Below, one piece after another: positions 1 through 11,938 of a stretch of 64,000 nt of DNA (the first letter of the stretch is position 1; each line of letters begins with the position of its first letter). Where the stretch lies: the NCBI RefSeq assembly GCF_050624435.1, contig NC_134540.1:103755739-103819738 (forward strand). The letters are read 5' to 3'. Under the pieces are notes generated by a model. It ran no database searches. It was not told the DNA's origin and saw nothing but the letters and a program-made list of their open reading frames with translations. This DNA comes from Tenrec ecaudatus (taxonomy: Eukaryota; Chordata; Mammalia; Afrosoricida; Tenrecidae). The translations under genes were made by a program, and so were the position numbers.

Positions 1-773
1 TTACCTCATGTCAAAGTGACAGTTTTTGTATCCTTGACCAACTCAAATTGTGTTCCTTGGAAAAGTTCTTTGAGATTTGGGGAATCCTGGCGGGGCACAA
101 TCAGGACTATATGATACATGGGTGAAGTGTTCAAATATAGTTCTGATGGGACATTCTCACTACCTTCAAAGAACGAGCAGGTGCGTTTTCATGATGGGAA
201 AAAATTCCTTGGCACAACTTGACCTACCTTTTTCTCACCAATAACATGTTCAATTTTCTTAAAACTTCTGGCTCTTCCTAATAAGCCTCCATAATTGTCC
301 TTTAGCCTTCTTAAAAACCTATCAAGACTACTCCTTTAGAATCCCCAAAATCATTTTCCATTACCTTCTAGGCTTTTGTGCCTGGAATTTAGCTGACCAG
401 TAGATGCCCTCGGAAGGCTGTTTTGTTCTCTGGATGGTACTGTTAAATCCAAGATTCATTTATCATCATGATTCTTTCCATAAAACCATCTTTCTGGGCT
501 TCATTCTTGCTTAAAAGATGGGTGGAAAGATCAGCTCTTGGAGCTAGCTGATCTTTGAACAAAGCAGTTGTCACCCAGAGAGCTGAAAGCTTGCTCCGGC
601 CATGATGTTTGCTTAAAATTGGAAATGCTGAACCATTCCAACTCCAGTAGCTATCATCACATCAATGGTCCCCTTATGGTTTCCTACCTCCAGTTTATGA
701 ACTTTGGCCTCAGTTTCTTCATTCATCCAGTTGATAGTCTTCCTTCTCTTGGTTCACCTTTCCTTTTTCCCAG
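1..773. other. non-coding, no recognised feature
   Basis: No exon, RNA gene or repeat family is recognised. The reading frames here are short and have no familiar domain. The stretch ends where an antisense LINE 3' region begins. Confidence 0.5.
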
Positions 774-1695
774 TCATTTTACTGGGGCTCGTACACTTCT
801 TAGTACAATCCATCCATCCATCCATCTGGTCAAGCACATTTGTACATTTATTGCCATCATCCTCCTCAAAATATTTTTCTACTTGAGTCCTTGGTATCAG
901 CTGCTCATTTTTCCCTCCCTCCTCCACCCTCTCTCCCCCATTAACTCTTGATAATTTATAAATTATTTTTTCTTGTCTTACACTGACTAATGTCTCCCTT
1001 CACCTACTTTTCTGTTGTCCATCCCCCTGGGAGGGGGTTATAGGTAGTTCCTTGTGATCGATTTCCCCTTTCTCCCCTACCTTCCCATTCCCTTCCTGGG
1101 ATTGCTCCTCTCATTAATTGATCCTGAGGAGTTTATCTGTCCTGGATTCCCTGTGTTTCTGGCTCTTATCTGTACCAATGTACATCCTCTGGTCAAGCCA
1201 GATTTGTAAGATAGAATTGGCGTCATGATGGTGGGGAGGAAGCATTAAAGAACTAGAAGAAAGTTGTATGTTTCATTGGTGCTATACTGCACCCTGACTG
1301 GCTCATCTCTTCCTTGTGACCCTTCTGTAAAGGGATGTCCAATTGTCTACAAATGGGCTGTGGGTCTCCACACCACATTCCCCCTCGTTTACAGTATTTT
1401 TTTTTGTTCTGGGTCTTTGATGCCTGATACCTGATCCCATCAACACCTCATCATCACACAGACTGATGTGCTTCCTCCATGTGGACTTTGTTGCTTTCAG
1501 GTAGATGGCAACTTGTTTACCTTGAGTCTCTTAAACCCCAGATTCTATATCTTTTGATGTAGAATCCCAGCATCATCAGCTTTCTTCACTACATTTGCTT
1601 ATCTACCCATTTTGTCTTTAGCAATCATGCTGGGAAAGCGAGCATCACAGAATGCCAGGTTATTCGAACAAAGTGTTCTTGAGCCCTTGGTTCAT
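774..1695 (-). mobile_element. L1-type LINE 3' region, old copy
   Basis: On the + strand it opens with 'ttttactggggctcgtacac' and runs through a pyrimidine-rich stretch. It then carries the blocks 'tgtacatcctctggtcaagc' and 'ctgatgtgcttcctccatg'. The same order of blocks recurs at 36.0-37.3 kb, so this is the reverse complement of one LINE 3'UTR family, with the 3' end at the left. This copy is more diverged than the 36-kb copy and holds only one of the roughly 250-bp units that are duplicated there. The assignment to L1 is from memory of afrotherian repeats; the sharing between loci is seen directly. Confidence 0.75.
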
Positions 1696-2785
1696 CTTTG
1701 AGGTCTTCCTTAAAACAACAAATGCATCTACAAATCATTGTTTTCTGTGGGCAGCATTCTATAAAGTTGCTGCAAATTTCCAAGGATTTGAGAAGATGTC
1801 CACTTGAGTTTGGTTAGAAATTTGAGATAGCCCTGACCTCATAATTTTGTTTTTCCATGGCACATGAAGCATTATTTAATACACTGCAAGGAGACCAAGA
1901 CAAGTGTGTAATTGAGAGACTGTGTCTTGTGTAATTGAGAGAATGTGTCTGCAGCCCCACAGCGATCACAGAACAGTATTTGAGCATGGATATTTGTTTG
2001 GAATTAACCTGTGCATGAAGAACTAGACCCCTAGTCACAATATTTCTGACTTGTCCTCATACACAATGGATTTATAGATGCAAAAGAACTGACTGACAAA
2101 CAGCTGGTCCATCAAGACAGACCTGCATCGAGCAGGTGAGTTGACATTTTTGGAGATCTAGAAATTCTTAAAATCTGCCGTTGCTAGTCAGTAATTCCCT
2201 AAGTACTCTGGGCTCACATTATTTTGCTGAGAGGATCCTTGATTTGAGGCTCTCACAATGGACTAGCGTGAACAAGCAGTGCAATGCGGGGCCAATAGGA
2301 ACAGAGCTTCAAGTCACAGCAACGTTGACATTTGACTGCATTCCATTTTAACACAATGTCAAAGACAAGAAGGATGTCTTAGATGCTTCAGGTAGAACAC
2401 AGAAGTATGTTTTAAAAAAAGAAGAAGAGAAAAGGTCAACATGTATTTCTGGATTACAGAATAGAGAGCCAACATGCCTTTATGTTTAAAAAAAGAAGGG
2501 GAAAAACCCCAAAAACTCCCCCACATGGGGGACCATTGCTATAGTTTATTAATAAAGGTGATATCTGTTTAATTAACCTGATCACAATTCTCAATCTTTT
2601 TACAAAAGTCTTACATTTATATATCTTAACAATACACAATGATATACATTGCACATTTTTTAAGATCCAATAAAGAATTTTCAAAAGAGTTGAAGTCAAA
2701 TTCTGTATCAGAAAAAAATTATGAACCTGTTATAGTTTTCTCACATATATTATTTACTCCATTAGTTCTATTCCTGTTGTTGGGC
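1696..2785. other. non-coding, mostly unique
   Basis: No gene is recognised. The only structure noted is a 22-nt direct repeat (1906-1927 and 1929-1950, one mismatch, core 'gtgtaattgagaga'). Confidence 0.5.
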
Positions 2786-2789
2786 CATG

Positions 2790-3420
2790 GAGTGAGTGCC
2801 AACGCCCAGTGACGGAAGGAGACACTGCCTGGTTGTGCACCATCTTCACAACTGTCCTTCTGTGTGAGCCCATTGTTCCGGTCACTGTGTCATCTGTTTC
2901 CTTGAGGACCTTCCACTTGGTCACTGCCCCTCTGCTTTACCAAGGACTGGTCTCTCCTGACAACATGTTCAAAGTAAGCAAGACAAAGTCCTGCCATCCT
3001 TGACTTTAAGGAGCACTCTGTCCAGACTTCTTCCAAAACAGATTAACCACAGTCCTTTTGACAGTCTATGGTACTTTCAACATTCCTCCCAAGCACCACA
3101 ATCCAAACACATCAATTCTTCTCTGGTCTTCCTCATTAGATGTCCAACTTCCATATGCATATGAGGTGATGGGAAATACTATGGCTTGGGTCAGGCATAC
3201 CTTAGTCCTTCCTCAAAGTAACATCTTGCTTGTCAATACTCTAGGGAGGTCTTGTGCAGCAAATTGACTCAATATCCAATCCTGATATTGCATTCTTCTT
3301 CATATAATCCAAATTCTTTATGTGCTCAGCATACAGATTTAATAAGTATGGTAAGAGGCTATAACTCTGATGTACATCTTTCCTCATTCTCAACCATGCA
3401 ATATCCCCTTGTTTTGTTCT
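2790..3420 (-). mobile_element. RTE-class LINE fragment (C-terminal ORF part)
   Basis: The reverse complement of RTE-type ORF sequence is present: 'ggtactttcaacattcctcc', then 'agatgtccaacttccatatg' and 'atggcttgggtcaggcatac'. These blocks recur in the same order at 4.5, 24.6, 34.4 and 56.2 kb. They encode the part after the reverse transcriptase. The copy is degraded by stops and frameshifts and cannot be autonomous. Confidence 0.85.
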
Positions 3421-3565
3421 GCTATTAATTACTATTCATGATCATTCTTCACTAAAGATATGTTTAAATGACAGCGTTTACGTAAAAGGAAAGCAAATGA
3501 TATAGAACGGTGCATAATTTTAAATAAATACCCATTTAAAAATTTTATGTTAAAGTGGTTGTATA

Positions 3566-3602
3566 AACACACACACATGTCCATTTATAATGTGTGTGTG
3601 TA
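3566..3602. repeat. short (AC)n / (TG)n pair
   Basis: A run of AC (3566-3577) faces a run of TG (3590-3602) across a 12-base spacer, forming a small imperfect inverted repeat. Confidence 0.7.
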
Positions 3603-3604
3603 TG

Positions 3605-3740
3605 CTAACAACTTCAATCTTTTCTTCATTTATCATGGTGGTACCTATTGGTCAACTTGGGAAGATATTCATTTCTTCACATTGCACTGTGATAGGGTCA
3701 CTATGAGTTGGAGTTGAGTCAATGGCATTGAGATTGATAA
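3605..3740 (-). mobile_element. RTE fragment followed by a SINE tail
   Basis: 3610-3690 matches the antisense RTE block 'tttatcatggtggtacctat', also found near 24.97 kb. It is followed at about 3690-3735 by a plus-sense AfroSINE-like 3' tail, 'gggtcactatgagttggagt'. The SINE tail probably inserted into or next to the RTE remnant. Confidence 0.65.
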
Positions 3741-4194
3741 TGTTAGATAGATAGAACATAATTATAGCATTGTCCTGTTATGGCTGGCTGTGTCTGAGTT
3801 GGCTATCTAAATAAAAAAAAAATCTACCACCCAAGTGAAAGCATTGTTTGCTACTTCCGGTCCTGGCCCATGAAAACTCCCACAAAATCTTCTGTCCTCT
3901 CTCTCCTTCATCCATCAATCAAAATGATCCAGTAGCGGGCTCCAAGGGGCTAGCACATGGCAGAATCTCTATCTCGAAGGAGCTCTAAAGCACAGAGTGG
4001 AACGGAGTTCCTCTAAAAACCTGTTATGAGTTCTGACAAGACCAGGGAATTACCTTTCAATGAGTTAACACCATGTGCAATGCTGAGGTTGTTCATTACA
4101 GACAGTAGGCTGTCCCAGTGCAAAAGGTAATAGAATGATCTGTCTCATTCTGGTCTTAATAGAGGAATCCACAGGGTGAGCCCAAGACCAAAAG

Positions 4195-5545
4195 GAAACT
4201 CACTGCCATCAAATCTATTCTGACTCATAGTGACCCTACGTTGTGAGGTGCCCTTGGATCGGCTTCAACACACTGCGACCCTACGCACAACTGAACAAAA
4301 CACTGCCGTGTCCTGCGCCACCCTCACAATTGTTCCTATGTCTGAGCCCACTGATGCAGCCACTGTGTCAGTCCATCTCGTGAAGGGCCTTCCTCTTTGT
4401 GCCACCTCTTCCCTTAACCAAATATGACGTCCTTCTCTGGGCACTGATCTCTCCTGATAATACGTCCACAGTACGTAAGAGGAAGTCTTGCCGCCCTTGC
4501 CTCTAAGGAGCACTCTGGCCTTAATTCTTCCAAGAGAGATCTCTTTGTTCTTTGAGCAGTTCCTGGTACTTTCAATATTCTTCTCCAGCACCACTGTATA
4601 AATGCATCCATTCTTCCACGTCTTCCTTATTCAATGCCCAACTTTCACATGGAGGATACCATGGTTTGGGTCAGGTACACCCTAGTCCTCAAAATAACAT
4701 GCTTGCCCCCACCACTCTGAAGAGGTCTTGTGCAGCAGATTTACCCAATGTAATAAGTTGTTTTGTTTTGTTTTGTGTTTTCACCTCTTTGCTGCTGCTT
4801 CCCTGAGCATTGATTGTGGATCCAAGTAAAACAAAATCCTTGACAATTTCAACCGTTTCTCCATTTCTCTACTGATGTTATCTACTGGTCCAGTTGTGAG
4901 AATTTTGGCCTTCCTTACATTGAGTTGTAATCTCTAGTGAAGCCTGCAATCTTTGATCTTCATGAGCAAAGGCTTCAAGTCCTCCTCACTTTCAGCAAAC
5001 AAAGGTGGGTCAACCTCATACCACAGCTGTTAAAACACCTTCCTGCAGGCCTGATGCTGCACTCCTAGTCACAGAATCCAACTTCTCTGATCATTTACTC
5101 GGCATACAGATTAAACAAGTAGAGTGAGAGGATCCAACCCAAATGCACACCTGTACCGATTTTAAACCACGCAGACTCCTTCTGCTCTGTTCACACAACT
5201 GCCTCTCGATCCATGTACAAATTCCGAAGGAGCACAGTGAAGTGTTCCAGAATTCCCAGCCTTCTCAAGGTTACCCATAGTGCATTATAGTCCACACTGT
5301 CACATGCCTTTTCATGGTCAATGAAGCACAAGTAAGTATCTTTCTGGTATTCTCTGCTTTGAGCCAAGATCGTTCCAACATCAGCAATGATACCCCTTGT
5401 TCCACATCCTCTTCTGAATCTGATCTGAACTTCTGGCAGCTCCCTGTCAATGGGCTGTTGCAAGTGTTGTTGCTGATCTTAAGTAAAATGTTACTTATGT
5501 GCGATGTCAATGACATCATTCAATAGTTTGAGAATTCTAGTGGGT
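4195..5545 (-). mobile_element. RTE-class LINE, RT and C-terminal region
   Basis: This is a long antisense RTE remnant. Its left end has the 3' tail pattern ('ctgactcatagtgaccctac'), followed by the post-RT region. At 5191-5463 (minus strand) a frame encodes reverse-transcriptase motifs: an 'FRRGCGTRG' block and 'YLCFIDHEKACDSVD', which is motif A with its aspartate. The frame is broken several times over the whole length. An unrelated-looking stretch near 5030-5080 interrupts the match. It is a dead copy. Confidence 0.88.
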
Positions 5546-5555
5546 CTTATAATGG

Positions 5556-5715
5556 CCCTACAGGAAGAGGTATAACTGCCCCTGGGGATTTCCAAGACTA
5601 AAAATCTTCATGAGAGCAAAATGCCTAAACTTTTACTGCCACAGCAGTAAAAGGTTTTGAACTGAAAACTTGGGGTTAGCAGGCCAATGCATATCCAATA
5701 TACTGCCAGGGTGCC
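5556..5715 (-). mobile_element. AfroSINE-type SINE, antisense
   Basis: Reading the reverse complement gives a tRNA-like head, then the 'ttcaaaacc' box and 'aaagattt'-like body typical of other copies in this window (for example 22.8 kb). It sits directly beside the RTE remnant and is strongly mutated. Confidence 0.6.
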
Positions 5716-7780
5716 TTAGGGTGAGCTCAGAAAATATGAAAATCACAGCGTGTGTCAAGGAAATCTTACTGTGAGACAGCTAGCTAGAGCCAGAGCTGAG
5801 ACACTGGAATAGGCAACGGAGATGCCTAATCCAGGACCTCCAACCCCTGTATGAGGATAATGAACAAATAGAGTTCAATACCAAATGTACTAACATGGAC
5901 TAAAAGAAAGAATAGGAGGATATTGGTATATGATTATTGTGACTATCAATTTACCATCCATTTCTATTTCATTTTATGAAATAAGTCTTCAGTGCTATAT
6001 CTTAATAATGAGTACATGAATAAGCAATATATCCAGTTGCACTGCCTGTTAATTTTTAATATAATCACATTTCTATAAAATTCTATATATTTGTATAATG
6101 TTCTATATTAAATATTTTAAAATATATGTGTTGTATATATTTTATAAATAAAATTTATATATTTAAATGCATGACAAAAAATATAAGACATATGTACTTT
6201 GCTATATGTTATATGTAATGTCTGTATACCTGCACATATTCATAGGTATATAAAATACTTATATAGATAAGTGCATGTACATATAAATGTGGACAGATAT
6301 ACAAATGTCATGCATGTAAAAAGCCATGTGTACAAACTGTCCTTTTTAAGCGATCACTCACCACTGGACACAGGTGAGGTTGCTTCTTTTGTCTGTTTTC
6401 TTTTCACCCACTTAAAACAACACAGCGGATTTTCAGGTTGAAAGCTCTTACTGAATTTATGCTTTGACTAATAATCAAGCTTTGCTTCCAAACATGCCCA
6501 TGTTTTAGTGTTGCCAATCACTTTATGTATTTACATGTCTCTAAATCCATATTCTACACCAATTTGCAATTAAGTCTTCAACCGATACCGTTCTACAACC
6601 TGCGGGAGAGGGAGAGGACGCGCTTACTTGTAGGCGATAAAAATTCACAGCCCAGCCACAGATGTGGCTGAGTGAGAATTACACACCAGCAGGCACTGGA
6701 GATAAGAGAGGTTTACACATGATGCAATGGAGCAATTGACTAGAAGTCACTGAAAAATACCAGATGATGTCACTGTTCTATGTAATTCTAATGTGCCTGT
6801 AGACTTTATTGAGCCTCACTAGAGGTTCACTTTTAGTATTTGCTTGAGTGTAATTGAAGTTTATTGATATGCTATCATTGCCCAGTTTATATATGGCCAT
6901 AAAAATATACAGTTCAATACACTTGTGTCTCTATAGAAATCTTGGGCTTTGCCACTTAAAATAAAAGCTCATAGTAATAATTGCCATAATATTTATTCCT
7001 CTTCCTCCATCAGGCCTTCACATAGAATGTGGACAGTAACTGCTCTAGACAGCATTGAAATTGCCGGGTATTTTCAGGAGCGATTGGCGCATAAAAGATC
7101 AGGCATGCAATTTTGGATACTACCAAGGGAGGCTTACAAAGGGTTTTTATGTTGAAGGTAAAAGAAAACAAATTTATATGCTGAAGTGAGTTGCCATAGG
7201 TGGTACAGTTGCCCATTAGTTGTTATGGGTTTATTTCCTTTGAGTCTTCAACATAGGAGGGAGATTAAAGTAACTATCTATCCACGGTAGAATATTCTTT
7301 CTGTGCACACGGACGTCTCAGATCCCAGCAACAAACCTGCAGACATTTCCCTGAGCGACCAACATTTTAAATGAAGCTGGAAATAAAGGGAGTGGAAACC
7401 ATCACTTCTTAGAGCAGCACAGAAGAACTCTTCCTGGGAATCCCAGGTCCACTTTGACTCTTATCACTGACAAACTAGTAGAAACTGATACGAAGTTACA
7501 TGGCTCAAGTCAAAGGGCCATGTAACTGGCTTCTCTTTCCACAAGCTGAAAATCAAATTCCACTACTACAGAAAACAATTTAGAGCTCAACTTTGGTGAT
7601 CTGAATTGAGTCCAAAATAAGTCTCGATACACAAGACTTCTCAGAGAAAAGAAAGCCAGAAAGGTGAATCCTAGCTATAGCCCCTTTCCATCCCTCTCCT
7701 TTCTCCAACCAACCAACACAGGATCTAGCTGCAGACAGAACCCCCCCCCCCCACCAAGCACCACCCTTGTCTAACTGCAA
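5716..7780. other. non-coding, AT-rich core
   Basis: No gene or known repeat is recognised. Roughly 6050-6200 is very AT-rich with repeated 'atatatt' words. A run of 12 C (7741-7752) lies just before the next SINE. An octamer-free stretch, 6380-7700, shows nothing I can name. Confidence 0.5.
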
Positions 7781-7781
7781 A

Positions 7782-7962
7782 GGGGTCCTGGTGGCACAGG
7801 AGTTAAGAACTCAGCAGTAACCAAAAGGTCGGTGGTTCAAAGCAGCCAGCTTCAGGCAGGAGATTGTATTTCCATGAACATTGTAAACCCCTCAAGGCAT
7901 TTCTACTGTGTGTGTGGGGTCACTAGGAGTTGGAATTAACTCTTCAGAAATGGGTGTGGTTT
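7782..7962 (+). mobile_element. AfroSINE, full-length type
   Basis: Starts 'ggggtcctggtggcacagga'. It has B-box-like 'ggtggttcaaagc', a body with 'aacccctcaaggcatttcta', and the tail 'gggtcactaggagttggaat'. This is one of the clearest tRNA-derived SINE copies. The head corresponds to the Pol III promoter region. Confidence 0.9.
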
Positions 7963-8149
7963 GGGGGTTGGGGTCCATGTACACATATGCTTTGATCAAG
8001 ACTGCACAGTCTTTCCCATGCCCTCAACCCTCGGGCAGTGTTTCTCACAGGGCAGCTGCCCATGGACCACTTGCATGGGAATTGACTGGAGTTATTTGTT
8101 CAAAGTCCTGACTCCTAAATCCTGCAATTGCGCCATTAAATCAGAATAT

Positions 8150-8605
8150 CCAGGATTAACTCCTAAGAGAATCCTCATTCACACAAGAAATGTAAGAACC
8201 CGTGATGCCGAGTTGACAAAAACCTGCTTCTGGACCGAAGAAAATCCAAACAAAGGGAAAAGTTGGTTCAAAGCTAAGGAAAATACGGCCTTCAACCTGC
8301 AGCCAAACAATAGCTGGGGGTTCAAGGGAGAAGCCCAGCATCGAGCATGCACTCCCTAGAATCAACCATAGCAGATCCAAGGGCAGCATTTGCCCAAAGA
8401 TAAAGCTCAGAAGGCAGGAAGGGACAGGGAATTGGGACAAATGCACATGCTAAACACAGACAGGAAGTAAGAAGAGGGGGCTGTTCCACTGGGGCATTTC
8501 AATCAATGCCATGAAATAAAATGTGTACAAATTGTTGAATGGAAAAGCAACCAGTACTGTAAACCTGCACCCAAATCACAGTAGAAAAAGGGTTTTTTTT
8601 AAGTG
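8150..8605 (+). repeat. LINE 3'UTR-like repeat, copy A
   Basis: Shares ordered blocks with 41300-41790: 'agcatttgcc...aaag..a..ctcag', 'gaagggacaggg'-like, 'atgaaa.aaaatgtgtac.aattg' and a terminal 'gtaaac' block before an A-rich end. The A-rich terminus suggests a non-LTR retrotransposon 3' end. The family is not identified. Confidence 0.55.
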
Positions 8606-9347
8606 ATTCATAAACAATAAGAACTCAAACTAGATGTTGAGTACCTATGTCTACATCAGGCGCATACTAGACTCTCAGTCTAGTGAATACATGCAGGAGT
8701 ACATTTTAATACATAAAAGGTTCACTTAATATCGGTAGGCTTAATCCAATTTCATACATTATGCCACACATATCTGCACTTATTCTTTATCTACTTGGAG
8801 AAAGATTATTTGCAAATGTGCCAGCAGTTTGCTGTCCTAAGAATGAAATCACCACAGGCTGGCCCAGAAATTGTGTCCGGTTGACTGGAATGGAGCAATC
8901 AGCCACAGGTGGCTAAGCTTTCAACAACCTTACACATTTGGGGCCATTTTGGAAACAGTGGCAAAAGAAAACAATTTCTAGGTCAATGCGGTGACATCTC
9001 TCTTTGTTTTCTATACATGCCCTCATGGTCTTGATGATGAAATAAGACGTACAACCCACACGGGCATCTTTCCATTTTGCAAACATAACAATTAAAAGCA
9101 TTATGCCAATAAAAACCACAACAATAAAGCATATACCATGACTCTGACCGTTCAGCACCAGCACACCGTTTCCCATCTGGAATGTCTACATCTTTGATTC
9201 CTCCTTGTCGCCCTTTTCCTTTACATCCATATTCAGAATGTTATCTGGATTTCAGTGTTGGATCAGGGTCTTTGAACAGCAAGCACAGATGCACAAACAT
9301 ATTTGTTTATGTTTTGTTCCATTTTGTTTCCCTAGGAATCAGAGAAC
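8606..9347. other. non-coding, no recognised feature
   Basis: No gene or repeat is recognised. A minus-strand frame (8913-9176) contains a hydrophobic run but has no known domain and is within chance length. Confidence 0.45.
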
Positions 9348-9404
9348 ATTAATTCAACAAGAATTTCAAGCATGTGGCTCAGGTTCTATGCTACGTTCTG
9401 TAAG
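9348..9404 (+). repeat. L2/MIR-like fragment
   Basis: 'ttaattcaacaagaatttca' followed by 'ctacgttctg' resembles the widespread mammalian pattern 'attcaacaaatatttattga...gcactgtgctaggtgctg'. It is short and old. Confidence 0.45.
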
Positions 9405-9794
9405 TACCTAAACACTTAAAGCAGAAGCTCTGGCCTCCACTAATTTCACTTGGGGACACAAGAAACACAGTCATGTCTTCCCAACTCACACTAGGTTTAC
9501 AAATACCTGAACAAAATAGTACGCCCATTCTCTCCTGCTCCCTTCCCAGGAACACTGGAGGGACTGAGCAACAAGCAAAGGCTCCAGAGGAAGGAATGGC
9601 TCACGATCTTTCCAGTACCCTGTCCTTTGCTCTCACGTGATTAATAGCAGCACACTTCAACCCTTAGATCCTCCTGGGAAAAAATGAGAGCTCACTGGTG
9701 AAACTAAAGGCAGGTGTCATTGTCCCTACGTGTACGAGGATGTGACTTATAGGTTCTCACCTGAGAGGCAAGTACAATGGCATTCCTATCTCTC

Positions 9795-9988
9795 AAAACT
9801 CAAATTCAATTCCGACTCATAGAGACCCTGTAGGACTGAGTAAACTGTCACTGTGGTTTTGGAGCCTGTAATTCTTTATGGGAGCGGAAGTCCTCCTCTT
9901 TCCTCCTAAGAGCAGCTGGTGGCTTAGAACTGCTGATCTCGTGGTTAGCAGCACAATGTATAATCCACTATACCACCAGAGCTCCAAT
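9795..9988 (-). mobile_element. AfroSINE, antisense
   Basis: Left end 'attccgactcatagagaccc' is the reverse complement of the SINE tail. The middle has 'gcagctggtggcttagaact', and the right end 'ccactataccaccagagctc' is the complement of the tRNA-like head. It is nearly full length. Confidence 0.88.
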
Positions 9989-10114
9989 CTCTAGACAACA
10001 GGACTAGCTTGACACCAGATAGCTACCAAAAGCTTGTGAAGATGTGACGAGTAACATGTTTGTAAGACTATTCCAGAGGAATACGTCACATGCTTCACAC
10101 ACACACTAAAAAGA

Positions 10115-10420
10115 TGACATGTACACCAACGCTCACTGCAGCACTATCCAGTAGCCAAAAAGTGGACACATCCTAAGTAGTCACTAAAAGAGGAATGGAT
10201 AAGCATGATCTACAAACAATATTTATTGGATACAATCAATGGAATATTACTCATACAGAAAAATTAAACCTGATATATGCGAGGGCATGTATAAACCTTG
10301 AAGATACACTTCGTGGAATAAGTTAGTCACAAAAGTACAACTAGTGTATGATCCTATAGAGAAACTGAAGTTTGTTCATGGCTACCAAGAAGGGGCACAG
10401 AAAAAGTCTTAGCCGAGGGC
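10115..10420 (+). mobile_element. L1M-type LINE 3' end
   Basis: Contains the ordered pieces 'gcagcactatccagtagcca', 'aatggataagcatgatc', 'caatggaatattactcatac', 'taaaccttgaagatac' and 'tatgatcctatagagaaac'. This is the standard pattern of mammalian L1M 3' sequence. It is old and diverged. Confidence 0.85.
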
Positions 10421-10424
10421 AGGG

Positions 10425-10795
10425 AACTCCAGTGGTGCAGTCGTGAAGTGCTTAACTGCTCATGGAAACATACGTGGTTCAAGTCCACCAGCCACTCTAC
10501 AGGAGAAAGCTGTGGCAGTCTGCTTCTGAATGTCTACTGCTCTTGAGTCAATGCCAACGCAGACTGACCCCCTAGGACAGGGTGGACCTGCCCGTGTGAA
10601 TTTCCAAAGCTGTCACTTGAGGGCTGGAAAGTCCCATCTTCCTCTAGCAGAGCAGCTGGTGGTTTTGAACCGCTGACCTTATGGTTCAGCAGCCCAGTTT
10701 GTCATCGGTATGCCTCTAAACCCTGTGGAGCAGCTCTACTGTTCTCAGTGGTCATGATGAGCCAGAATCAACTCAGAGGCAACGGATTTAATTTT
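10425..10795 (+). mobile_element. AfroSINE split by a nested antisense SINE
   Basis: The head 'ctccagtggtgcagtcgtga' to 'gtggcagtctgcttctg' (to about 10530) resumes at about 10716 with 'aaaccctgtggagcagctct' and ends with 'gagccagaatcaactcagag'. The two halves together make one SINE in the + sense. Confidence 0.85.
10531..10715 (-). mobile_element. nested AfroSINE, antisense
   Basis: 'cttgagtcaatgccaacgca' through 'gcagctggtggttttgaacc' and 'ttatggttcagcagcccag' is a reverse-complement SINE. It lies inside the + sense SINE and is therefore younger. Its 5' head end (right side) is worn. Confidence 0.82.
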
Positions 10796-11839
10796 CTTTT
10801 CCTTTTTTTTTAGCTTAGTTGACACTGGTTTCTGTTGATGTTGGTGGAAAATTTTGGAAAAGGATCATGGTAATGACTGCACACTATGCTGACTATAATC
10901 AATGTCACTGAATTACAACTGTAAAAAAATGAGGTTGAATTGAAATATAGATCAAGCACCACAATAAAATTGTAAGTGATTCCAGGAGACGCCACTGTGT
11001 AACATGGGCTGGCTGCCTCTTTTGTGAAAGCATGGTGACTTGGGCGAAGAGTCCCATGAGCCAAGTAGCATAACGTTGTGTCTAAGCAAAGCCACTGTGA
11101 CAAACAGGCAGCACGCAGGGTCTGGCTTCAGGGCGATCCGGATTCAATTCATGTGAATAAAACACGATCTCTGCCTCACGTGGCCTAGACATAGCTGACA
11201 TCATCCAAATCTCAGGGAAGAAACCTGCAGGGATTGCTTTATTGGGCTGAAGGTTTATTTTAACCACACCCAGTAAGCAGAGGTAGAAAGACATTCCACC
11301 CCCTCGGCAGCTAAGCAGCCCAGCTCCAAGTTTTCCTGATTCTCAAATATGCAAACAGGAGAGCTGATCAGCTTCACCTGAGACAGCAGGAAGCTAGAGC
11401 TGAACCTGTGCTGCATTTAATTACTTTCTGTTGTTCTTCCACGAAGAAACTATAAACAAGTTAATTTAGCATGACTTTGAGTCTTGGGGTGATTCTCTAG
11501 AGCAAAGTAAGTGCTTCCATTTCACGCGTGATCGGCTGCCTCGTCCGTCAGTCAGCCATGTTGCGCTTGGAGAGGGGTGAGCACTCCTGGCCTAACAGAG
11601 GGTCTGTGTTAAACTCCTAGTTAGGACTACTTACCCCAAGAGATGGTTTTGCAGGGAGCCTGCTCTCACGCACCACAGTTAGGAAATGCATTATCTCATT
11701 TAACTCTCAGAAATGTCTGTCCAGTGTCTGAGGAAGGGAAGAGGCGTGGTTTGCCAAATTTTCATTTCCTGAAATAGAATAAAGAGATAGACAGTCAGTC
11801 TTGGGAATAAAGTGGGCTCCTCTCCTCCCATCAAGACCA
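10796..11839. other. non-coding, mostly unique
   Basis: No gene or repeat family is recognised apart from ordinary composition. Confidence 0.45.
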
Positions 11840-11938
11840 ACCATCTCAGACCTACAAGGGCAGTTCTCCCCAGTCCTGCAGGGTTGATACGGCCTAGAAT
11901 GGATTCAATGGCCATGAGTTGGGTTTGGTTTACATGTA
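11840..11938 (+). mobile_element. AfroSINE 3' part
   Basis: 'cagttctccccagtcctgca', then 'gatacggcctagaatggatt' and 'atgagttgggtttggttt' match the tail half of the SINE family. The tRNA-like head is missing (5' truncated). Confidence 0.7.

Noticed and set aside
8913..9176. 87-codon minus-strand frame with a hydrophobic segment
   Set aside because: Length is within chance and the single membrane-like run is not family-specific.
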